A stretch of DNA of 64,000 bases from Arthrobacter russicus. GTDB lineage: Bacteria; Actinomycetota; Actinomycetes; Actinomycetales; Micrococcaceae. Shown piece by piece: positions 58,401 to 64,000 of the stretch (the stretch's first letter is position 1; every line of letters starts with the position of its first letter). The notes under the pieces were generated by a model, which worked only from the letters and a program-made list of their open reading frames with translations, did not search any database and was not told the DNA's origin. Both the position numbers and the translations under genes were made by a program. The DNA is taken from positions 2,046,001 to 2,110,000 of the forward strand of contig NZ_JAVDQF010000001.1 in NCBI RefSeq assembly GCF_031454135.1, read 5' to 3'.

Positions 58401-61307
58401 GCCGGGCTTGTCCGCGTTTTCCGGCGTCGCGAAAAAGGCATCGAGCTTGTTCTCCAAGCCTTTCGGCCCGCCGTAGAGCGCGGCCAGCCCCCGGCCGTCC
58501 TGTGGAGCGTGGAAGGCGAAGTTCCAACCGTCGGTCTCGGTGAACAGACCGCCCCAGGATTCCGGATCCAAGCCGGCTTGGAACTCGCCGCCCGGGCTGC
58601 GCCCGTTGAAGAAGCCTTGCTCCGCATCGAACATGTTCACGTAGTACTGGGCCCGGTTGAGGTAGTATGCCGAGTCTTCCTTGAGCTGCGCCCGTCTGGC
58701 GTCCGGGGTCGCCGGGTCCGCGGCCAGTTTCGCCGCCATATTGCCCAAGCCGAAATCGTTGATGAAGCCTTCGAGCCCCCAGGAGACGCTTTCCCCGGTA
58801 CTGCTGCTGGTATAGCCGGTGAACACCGACGTGGTCAGGCCTTTGCGGCCGACCGCGGAATTTCCGATCGAGGGCACGGTCGCGTTGCGCACCGCGGCAT
58901 CGTAGGCACCGAGCGGGTCCGGCAGCGGCACTCCCTTGAGATACGCGTCGGCGAAGGAGACGTCCGAGCTGGTCCCGGTCATCAGATCGGCGTAACCGGG
59001 CGACGACCAGCGCGCGATCCAACCGCCGTCCCGGTATTGCTGCACGAAGCCGTCGGCCAATTCTGCGACCTTTTCCGGATACAGCAAGGAATAGGCCGGC
59101 CACGCAGTGCGGTAGGTGTCCCAGAATCCGTTGTTGACATAGATCTTGCCGTCCAGGATCCGGCCTTGTCCGGTGGCCGGATCCTGGGAAACCGGGCTGC
59201 GGTACTGGTATTTCGGCGCGGCTGCGGTTCCGGTGTTTTCGAAACCGGAATTCGGGTACAGATTCAACCGGTACAGATTGGAGTACAAGGTGGTCTGCTG
59301 GGAGTCGTTGGCGCCCTCGACGTCGATCACCCCGAGCCGGGCGTTCCACAGCTCCCGCGCGGCGGCACGGACTTCCTCGAAACTGCGGCCGGCGACTTCC
59401 AGATCGAAGTTCCGCCGCGCCTGGGCCTGGTCGATGAACGACGTCGCGAACCGCAAAGTGACCGTGCCGCCGGCCGGTGCCGGCCCGGCGAAGACCGCCG
59501 CCGCCGGGGCACTCAGCGTGCTGCTCGGCACCGTGTCGAAGCTGCCGTACAGGTACATGTCGCCTTGTCCGGAGCCGCCTTGCGCCGGAACCGTCCCGGT
59601 GACCGTGCTGCCGTCGAAACTGAACCGGGCACCGCCCTTGGGCGAATCGAAGACCAGGCTGCGCTGCGCGCCCTCGAAACCGAAACGCATCAGCGCACCG
59701 TGGTCGCTCGCGGTCATCTCGGCTTTGACGCCGCCGGCCAACTGCACCCGGTAATAATCCGGCTGCGCAACTTCCTGATCGTGCGAAAAGGCGAGCGCCC
59801 GTGCCGATTTGCTGGCACTCGGCGTCGCGGTGGCCGCCGGCATCACGGAGAACTGGTTCCGGTCGCCCATCCACGGGCTGGGTATGTGCGAAACCGCCAA
59901 GCCCTGCAGAGTGGGCTGATTCGAGGCATTGTTGGCGGACTGGTAGTCGTACTCCCAGTTGGAAACACTGGCGTTGGTCACCGGGGCCAGGAAGTTGAAG
60001 CCATTGGGCACGGCGGTGATCGGCAAGTTGTTGCCGCGGGAGAACGATCCGGAGGAATTGCTGCCCCGGCGGGTGTCCACGAAGTTCGTTTTGGACGATC
60101 CGTCGATCCGGTTCGGAGTGCCCTCGATCTTCAGGTCGTCGATCCACCCGCTGAAGACACTCTGCGCCGGAGCCGCCGTGTTGTCGAAGCGCAGCAGGAT
60201 CCGGTCAATGGTCTTCCCTGCCGCGACGGCGCCGATCTCGCTGAGCACATAATTCCATTGTGCGGCGAAGAGGATCTTGCCCTCGCCTTGGCCCGCTGCG
60301 GTGAGCGGCACGCCGTTCTGATCCACCGGAGAGAGCTCCGAGAGGTAACTGCCGTCGGTGAAGTGCAGGTCCACGGCGGCGTACGTGGCGAGGTAGTCCG
60401 TGTAGTCCGCGCCCGGGATGATCTTGTAGCTCAAGCGGCTTCCCGGCAACACCGGCAGATTGACGTCGAACAGCTTGTTCAGTGCAAAGGCCCGTCCGGC
60501 CTGGGTTTTGGTGCCGCTGTACTTCAGCGCCCGGACTCCGGTGAAACCGGCATTGGACTTGACGTTGTAGCCGCTGCCCGGCCCATTGCCCACCGCGGTG
60601 TCCATGGTCTTGCCGGTTCCGGGCTCCGGAACCGGCAAATCCGCACTGGCAAGGTCCCAATCCGCCAACTGCAGGATTCCGGAGTTTCCGGTCTTGGTCA
60701 CCGAAAGCCGGTAGTACTGGTAACTGCCCGGTACCGCGACCGGGTAGAGCTTTTTCAAGCCGCGGTCGGCAAAGGACTGGCCGCGTTGGCCGTCCACCGT
60801 GGTCCAGGCTTGGCCGTCGGCGGAACCCTGGAGATCCCAGTCCACCGGATCCCGCAACGGCGCATCTCCGCCGCTGGTCAAGGAGTAACTCTTAACGGTA
60901 TGCGCCGCATCCAGCTGGTACTGCGCCCATCCGGTGTCGCTGAAGACCAGCCACTTGGTGCCTGCGGAACCGTCCTTGAGATTGCCGGCCACTTCATTGG
61001 GCGGATTCTCCCCGCTCGCACTGACGTTGCGCACCGAATCCAAGATGCTGTCCTTGAGCGCCAGATCGGTGTTGCCGGCGCCGGATACCCCGGAGCCGAC
61101 CGGTTTGCCGTCCGCTCCGGCCTCCGGGGTGCTCTTCGCCGGCTTGACCGGTTCGGAGTCTTCGAAGGAACTGGCGAAGTCGGTGGGACCCGGAGCAGCC
61201 CGGGCCGGGATCACGTTCATACCGGAGAACAATAGTGCGCAGACCGTGCCCAGCGCGATCATCGCGGAAAATCTCAATCCAATGTGCGGCCGGGGGAAGC
61301 GGATCAC
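55455..61307 (-). CDS. Large, surface-anchored GH92 alpha-mannosidase with accessory domains
   Basis: The 1,950-residue protein begins at GTG 61307 behind AAGGAGG, with a signal peptide ending near ARA|A. Order of parts: an F5/8C-like carbohydrate-binding region (about 85-220), a GH92 catalytic region (about 405-1125; FVDTRRGSNSSGSFSRGNN and GYPGDEDNGEMSSWN are GH92 hallmarks), a second F5/8C domain (about 1155-1275), two PKD-like domains (about 1280-1370 and 1595-1690) separated by a beta-rich region, and Ig-like repeats. The C-terminus has LSGTG, a hydrophobic helix and RRRRS, a sortase-like sorting signal. GH92 enzymes are Ca-dependent alpha-1,2/1,3-mannosidases. A LacI gene is divergent. 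Confidence 0.9.
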   Translation of the reverse strand: MIRFPRPHIGLRFSAMIALGTVCALLFSGMNVIPARAAPGPTDFASSFEDSEPVKPAKSTPEAGADGKPVGSGVSGAGNTDLALKDSILDSVRNVSASGENPPNEVAGNLKDGSAGTKWLVFSDTGWAQYQLDAAHTVKSYSLTSGGDAPLRDPVDWDLQGSADGQAWTTVDGQRGQSFADRGLKKLYPVAVPGSYQYYRLSVTKTGNSGILQLADWDLASADLPVPEPGTGKTMDTAVGNGPGSGYNVKSNAGFTGVRALKYSGTKTQAGRAFALNKLFDVNLPVLPGSRLSYKIIPGADYTDYLATYAAVDLHFTDGSYLSELSPVDQNGVPLTAAGQGEGKILFAAQWNYVLSEIGAVAAGKTIDRILLRFDNTAAPAQSVFSGWIDDLKIEGTPNRIDGSSKTNFVDTRRGSNSSGSFSRGNNLPITAVPNGFNFLAPVTNASVSNWEYDYQSANNASNQPTLQGLAVSHIPSPWMGDRNQFSVMPAATATPSASKSARALAFSHDQEVAQPDYYRVQLAGGVKAEMTASDHGALMRFGFEGAQRSLVFDSPKGGARFSFDGSTVTGTVPAQGGSGQGDMYLYGSFDTVPSSTLSAPAAAVFAGPAPAGGTVTLRFATSFIDQAQARRNFDLEVAGRSFEEVRAAARELWNARLGVIDVEGANDSQQTTLYSNLYRLNLYPNSGFENTGTAAAPKYQYRSPVSQDPATGQGRILDGKIYVNNGFWDTYRTAWPAYSLLYPEKVAELADGFVQQYRDGGWIARWSSPGYADLMTGTSSDVSFADAYLKGVPLPDPLGAYDAAVRNATVPSIGNSAVGRKGLTTSVFTGYTSSSTGESVSWGLEGFINDFGLGNMAAKLAADPATPDARRAQLKEDSAYYLNRAQYYVNMFDAEQGFFNGRSPGGEFQAGLDPESWGGLFTETDGWNFAFHAPQDGRGLAALYGGPKGLENKLDAFFATPENADKPGGYGGVIHEMVEARAVRMGQLGMSNQPSHHIPYIYNYAGAPAKTQAVVREIQRRLFVGSEIGQGYPGDEDNGEMSSWNIFSTLGFYPLQVGSAHFSIGSPQFSKATVRWGNGKTLVINARNNSTSNVYVQSMSINGKAHDSTTLDQSDIADGGSIDFVMGPNPSNWGAAAQPGPVPEPIMDTTKDAVLRSSGGEDLKTLSDDNSASQVSFSVPAPVISLDYPAGKQKASFYTLTSGSAASGADPAAWTLEGSNDGSAWTELDRRQDVRFDWRLQTKPFQISTPTPFAHYRLSIAASRSGDLPVLAELELLAKASDAVPGDLAVTAAKGITAIPGVDSKQLLGTVGGGAAANGYTATVDWGDGTAVTPATVAGTGVVRPVSASHNYAKPGVYQVTVTASDGLAKQSAALLATVELADASGIASAFDKVCLGDDPGVPDPAAANCDSVGYAFSRQALAAAGVVQGVPNSVQVDGKTLAFTLPAVPPGAPDNAMGSGQKVKLTLSKEATVLSFIGTGTQGNQDVSGTVGFTDGSSAPLPMQFSDWTLGATPDAVPAFGNTVVAKAPYRLAGTAKDGAIPFLFATKPYRIPEGKTVASVTLPQQAGAERDGRIHVFAVATDGAIVPPPVLRAEPASGISAELGGAVEATLGTASGGSPGLSAGQAVPGEYSARVYWGDGSPTEDAGFALPGPDLVAAITAQHRYSATGSFTAALTVSDANGSRTVQIPVTVKPAAKPQPELKIDPAGAVRPGAPVTVTGSKFDAGEKVSLDFGSVESGSVQQLSADADATGSVAFRLTVPQDAKPGVYPVRLRGASSQIPVSGTVLVEAATPPVSYSPNARLEQSSAARGETVRFSGDSFAPGELVSISLHSEPLLLGTAQADAHGILTGEFTVPDAAALGAHQVVLTGAVSNKPVAIGFTVAEQTVGPNPGDPGGSVPLPGSGAGAQPDGQLSGTGFDGTPLALAGFGALFAGAALLLGVRRRRS

Positions 61308-61355
61308 GGACGTCCTCCTTGACGTGACAGGGTTCAAATCGACCGGCTGGATCGA

Positions 61356-61370
61356 TGAAAACGTTTCCAA
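61356..61370. promoter_or_regulatory. LacI-type operator upstream of the GH92 gene
   Basis: TGAAAACGTTTCCAA contains the LacI-family core AACGTT flanked by matching ends (GAAAACGTTTCC). It lies about 50 bp upstream of the GH92 start, with a half-site GGAAAACGT on the minus strand nearby (plus 61391-61399). Confidence 0.55.
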
Positions 61371-61448
61371 TTTGACGAGGCTACGTTTTCCCTGTGCGTC
61401 CGTCAAGAGTCCGGAAGCCGATTGGCCCAGCTCCGGAGCGCGGCCGCC

Positions 61449-61480
61449 GATTCTTCTTGGTAACGTTTCCAAGAAGAATC
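61449..61480. promoter_or_regulatory. LacI-type operator nested in a 12-bp inverted repeat
   Basis: GATTCTTCTTGG (61449-61460) and CCAAGAAGAATC (61469-61480) are exact reverse complements flanking TAACGTTT. The inner TTGGTAACGTTTCCAA (61457-61472) is a LacI-type palindrome. It lies 20 bp before the lacI start, so it probably serves autoregulation and the divergent mannosidase gene. Confidence 0.6.
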
Positions 61481-61499
61481 GCACCGGACAGGAGCCAGC

Positions 61500-62552
61500 A
61501 TGAACCAGGCCGCCGCTTCCAGAGCCACGATGAAAGACGTCGCAGCACGTGCCGGCGTCGGCTTGGCCACCGTCTCCCGCGTAGTCAACGGCGATGCCAA
61601 AGTCAGTGAAAAAACCAGGATCCTGGTCGACCAGGCCATCGCCGATCTCTCCTTCCGCCGCAACGACAGTGCCAGGTTGCTGCGTCAAGGCATCGCGGCA
61701 AGCATCGGCGTGGTCTTGGACGACGTCGCCGACCCGTTCTTCTCCACCCTCAACCGGGCAGTGGAAACCCAGGCGATCGCCCGCAAAACACTGTCCATGA
61801 CCGCCTCCACCGGCAACGACGCCGCACATGCCAAAGAGCTGATCGTGGCGCTGTGCGCCCGGCGCGTGGACGGATTGATCGTCGCAGCTCCGCACGGCAC
61901 CGAGGAGAGCTACCTTGCGGACGAAATCCGCGCCGGCACCCCGGTGGTCTTCGTCGATCGCCCGCCCGTGGCGTTGAAAGCTGATGCCGTCTTGAGCGAC
62001 AATGCCGGCGGGGCCCGGCTCGGCGTGCAGCACTTGATCGCGCACGGGCACCGCAAAATCGCCTGTTTGAGCGACGGGAGCAATCTCTACAGCGTCCGGC
62101 AGCGAATCGAGGCCTACCGCCAGGCCTTGGCGGAGGCCGGCATCCAGGCCGAGCCGGTCCTGGAGCACAGCGATGGCCACGATGGCCTGGACCTCGGGCA
62201 GTGGCTCGAAGCCGCCGACGCTTTGCCGGAATCGGATCGGCCCACCGCGTTGTTCTGCACCAACAGCCGGGCTTCGGTCGCGGTACTGCGCGCCTTGCGC
62301 AACCGCAGCGGCGCCGAACCGGGGGCGCCGTGGCCGGCATTGCTCTGCTTCGACGACTTCGAATTGGCCGACGTCGTACAGCCGGGCATCACCGTGGTGG
62401 CGCAGGATCCGGCCGCGATCGGCGCGGCAGCGGCGGATTTGCTGTTCCGTCGGCTCGATGGCGACACCGGCCCGGCGAGCACTATCACGGTGCCGACCCG
62501 GCTGATCGTGCGGGGCTCCGCTGAAACGCCTCCGGTCAGTGGGCGGCGCTGA
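61500..62552 (+). CDS. LacI-family regulator of the mannosidase gene
   Basis: The 350-residue protein opens with a LacI helix-turn-helix (ATMKDVAARAGVGLATVSRVVNG) and hinge, then a periplasmic-binding-protein-like sensor (SIGVVLDDVADPFFSTL). GGAG lies just before the ATG at 61500. It is divergent from the GH92 gene with two AACGTT-core operators in the 192-bp gap, so it probably represses that gene until mannose or manno-oligosaccharides appear. Its 3' end overlaps the 3' end of the HxlR gene by 17 bp. Confidence 0.88.
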   Translation: MNQAAASRATMKDVAARAGVGLATVSRVVNGDAKVSEKTRILVDQAIADLSFRRNDSARLLRQGIAASIGVVLDDVADPFFSTLNRAVETQAIARKTLSMTASTGNDAAHAKELIVALCARRVDGLIVAAPHGTEESYLADEIRAGTPVVFVDRPPVALKADAVLSDNAGGARLGVQHLIAHGHRKIACLSDGSNLYSVRQRIEAYRQALAEAGIQAEPVLEHSDGHDGLDLGQWLEAADALPESDRPTALFCTNSRASVAVLRALRNRSGAEPGAPWPALLCFDDFELADVVQPGITVVAQDPAAIGAAAADLLFRRLDGDTGPASTITVPTRLIVRGSAETPPVSGRR

Positions 62553-62919
62553 GCACCGCGTCCTCGATGGCCGCGTCGTATTCGTCCTGCGCGGCCGCCA
62601 TTCTGCCGACATTCTGTTCCGCCCAGGTGCGCAGGGTCTTCAACGCGGGCAGCAGGCTCGCGCCCAATTCCGTCAGCTGGTAGTCCACCCGCGGCGGCAC
62701 CTGGGCAAATACCGTCCGGGTCAACAAACCGTCGCGTTCCAGTGTGCGCAACGTCTGGGTGAGCACCTTGGGGGTGACCACCGCGACCTTGGCCCGCAAA
62801 TCGCTGAACCGCATCGGCCCGGGCTCGAGCACTTGGATCACCAGGGTGGCCCACTTGTCTCCGATCCGTTGGAACACCAGCCGGGACGGACAGTTCGGAT
62901 CCATGATGTTGGTTTCCAT
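62536..62919 (-). CDS. HxlR-family transcriptional regulator
   Basis: The 127-residue winged-helix protein of the HxlR group has the typical opening PSRLVFQRIGDKWATLVIQVLEPGPMRFSDL and the recognition segment VLTQTLRTLERDGLLTR. HxlR proteins often sense reactive electrophiles or quinones through a Cys; the single Cys here lies in DPNCPSRL (Cys10). It is divergent from an NAD(P)-binding reductase, a frequent HxlR target. Confidence 0.9.
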   Translation of the reverse strand: METNIMDPNCPSRLVFQRIGDKWATLVIQVLEPGPMRFSDLRAKVAVVTPKVLTQTLRTLERDGLLTRTVFAQVPPRVDYQLTELGASLLPALKTLRTWAEQNVGRMAAAQDEYDAAIEDAVLSAAH

Positions 62920-62974
62920 GAGTATCTTCCAGGTTACTGAGTATCTTTGAAGCCATCAGTGTCAAATGGATACT
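62919..62974. promoter_or_regulatory. Operator-like repeats between hxlR and the reductase gene
   Basis: TGAGTATCTT occurs twice as a direct repeat (62919-62928 and 62938-62947, 19 bp apart). AGTATC at 62940-62945 and GATACT at 62969-62974 form an inverted repeat. The first copy overlaps the hxlR start codon. These are candidate HxlR binding sites. Confidence 0.5.
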
Positions 62975-63008
62975 TTTAGATTATCCGAAAACCAACCCAG
63001 GAGGAAAC

Positions 63009-63626
63009 ATGAAAATCGCCATCATCGGAGCCACCGGCATGGTCGGCCGCGAAATCACCGTCGAAGCTCTCCGCCGTGGGCACCAGGTCACCGCGGCGAG
63101 CCGCAGCGGGGCCGCCGTGGAGGGTGCCCCCGCGGCCACCCCGCAGGCCCTCGAACTAGGCGACTCCGCGGCGCTCCGCAGCTTGGCCCAAAGCAACGAT
63201 GTCATCATTTCGGCGACCGGACCGAGCCGCACCGGAGGTGATCACGACGCTTGGTTGGCGCAGAACCAGCAGGCCTTCGACGCGGTCGGCGATACCCGGA
63301 TCCTGGTGGTCGGCGGGGCGGGCTCGTTGCAGTTGCCGGATGGCAGCCGGTTGGTCGACGCCCCGGACTTCCCCGACGCCTATCGGTCCGAGGCGCTCAG
63401 TGCCGCCCGGCTGTTGGACGTCCTGCGCAGCCAACCGAACCGGCTGGACTGGACGATGCTCTGCCCGTCCCCGGTCATCACTCCGGGCGAGCGCACCGGA
63501 AACTACACCACTGCCCGGGACGAGGTGGCCGGCCCGAAAATCTCCAGCCAAGACTTCGCCGTCGCCATGCTCGACGAAGTGGAGCACCCGGCGCATCGCC
63601 GGGCCCGGTTCACCGCAGCCAACTGA
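63009..63626 (+). CDS. NAD(P)-binding reductase, atypical SDR (NmrA/SDR5-like)
   Basis: The 205-residue protein has the Rossmann signature GATGMVG (residues 8-14) and a strand-loop VIISATGPS; it lacks the YxxxK pair of classical SDRs, as in the NAD(P)H-binding atypical group. AGGAGG precedes the ATG. Divergent from an HxlR gene, it probably belongs to an electrophile or oxidative-stress response that this regulator controls. The substrate is unknown. Confidence 0.85.
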   Translation: MKIAIIGATGMVGREITVEALRRGHQVTAASRSGAAVEGAPAATPQALELGDSAALRSLAQSNDVIISATGPSRTGGDHDAWLAQNQQAFDAVGDTRILVVGGAGSLQLPDGSRLVDAPDFPDAYRSEALSAARLLDVLRSQPNRLDWTMLCPSPVITPGERTGNYTTARDEVAGPKISSQDFAVAMLDEVEHPAHRRARFTAAN

Positions 63627-63716
63627 ATCCACCCCAGCCGCCCGGCGCGCAGCGGGTCAGGGGTGCCGGAATGCCCTGGCCTGCTGCCGCCGGGTCGCGG
63701 ACCAGCCGGGCAGCGT

Positions 63717-64000
63717 TCACGGCAAGCGACGAGCGGTGAATCCGTCCAGCAGCGGATCGTCGACGCCGCTGCGGCGGAGCAGATCACGCCGCGGATCGAG
63801 CACGTCCCGCACCACCAAAGCCAACATCACCAAAGTAACGATGTTCGAGGTCAGCACCGCCAGTGCGTAATAGGGCAAATCGATCCCGTGCTGAGCGTTG
63901 TTGTCGCCCAACACCACGCCCAAGTGGAGCAGTTGTGCCAGATAGAACAGGATTCCGAAGAGCTGCCAGATCAGCAAGGCGCGCCAACGCGGCCGGGCCA
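63717..64000 (-). CDS. Membrane protein of unknown function, C-terminal part (runs off the window)
   Basis: The frame is open to the right end of the window and ends at 63717, so only the C-terminal 94 residues are seen. They contain two hydrophobic helices (about ALLIWQLFGILFYLAQLLHL and YYALAVLTSNIVTLVMLALV) and a charged tail RDVLDPRRDLLRRSG. The family is not recognisable from this piece. Confidence 0.6.
   Translation of the reverse strand, partial: ARPRWRALLIWQLFGILFYLAQLLHLGVVLGDNNAQHGIDLPYYALAVLTSNIVTLVMLALVVRDVLDPRRDLLRRSGVDDPLLDGFTARRLP

Noticed and set aside
61308-62612. Extension of the GH92 protein to 62612 (over 2,300 residues)
   Set aside because: This part is antisense to the lacI gene; a strong AAGGAGG-GTG start at 61307 is followed by a signal peptide.
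1-64000. Insertion sequences, integrases, prophage genes, tRNA or rRNA
   Set aside because: No transposase or integrase motif, no terminal repeats around a gene, and no tRNA-like cloverleaf or rRNA sequence was recognised by eye.

Overview
The window is a dense, high-GC stretch of a Gram-positive actinomycete. GTG and TTG starts, ATGA/GTGA stop-start overlaps, lipoprotein sugar-binding proteins without a local ATPase, an IdeR/DtxR-type iron box, a probably leaderless transcript and the rpsF-ssb-rpsR-rplI...dnaB neighbourhood all point to Actinobacteria. The gene content fits Micrococcaceae (Arthrobacter and relatives), but no 16S rRNA gene is present to confirm this. No tRNA, rRNA, CRISPR array, insertion sequence or prophage was seen. 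The window looks like ordinary chromosome rich in carbohydrate uptake and regulation.

Layout. 1-4.7 kb: a SorC regulator with a xylulokinase, divergent from a polyol (mannitol/sorbitol-type) ABC importer, with a 17-bp-arm inverted repeat between them and a decayed ABC-ATPase relic behind. 4.7-6.2 kb: a 36-codon peptide gene with its own terminator, then a TetR regulator. 6.2-9.0 kb: csoR-copZ-copA copper efflux operon with two CsoR operators. 9-11.3 kb: EamA exporter divergent from a CGNR zinc-finger regulator, a small secreted protein and a 62-bp perfect palindrome. 11.3-17.5 kb: amino-sugar-type locus (ABC importer, SIS protein, RpiR regulator, divergent BadF-type kinase). 17.6-20.9 kb: small membrane proteins, MATE exporter, TOPRIM protein. 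20.9-26.6 kb: dnaB with a cluster of DnaA boxes upstream, then rplI, rpsR, ssb and rpsF. 26.8-32.9 kb: MFS transporter, DUF1345 protein, M18 aminopeptidase, and a PadR-UbiB/ABC1-kinase operon.

32.9-44.6 kb is the most interesting region: a catabolic cluster held together by one LacI regulator and four near-identical operators (core TGCATACGYAT). It contains two HisD-family dehydrogenases, an SDR, an HpcH/HpaI aldolase, a double-cupin protein, a double SnoaL-like protein, an alpha/beta hydrolase and a complete set of importer membrane and binding subunits. The gene set suggests uptake, oxidation and aldol cleavage of an unidentified polyol-like or polyhydroxy-acid compound.

44.8-55.4 kb: secreted papain-like protease, an ABC exporter/two-component operon, an iron-box-controlled DUF1540 protein, a PAP2-diacylglycerol-kinase fusion, a DeoR-MFS pair and an ABC-F protein. 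55.4-64 kb: a 1,950-residue, apparently wall-anchored GH92 alpha-mannosidase divergent from its probable LacI regulator, an HxlR regulator divergent from an NAD(P)-binding reductase, and the end of a membrane-protein gene running off the window.

Three separate ABC carbohydrate importers (0-5, 11-15 and 40-43 kb) all lack an ATPase gene, which suggests that a shared MsiK-type ATPase encoded elsewhere serves them.
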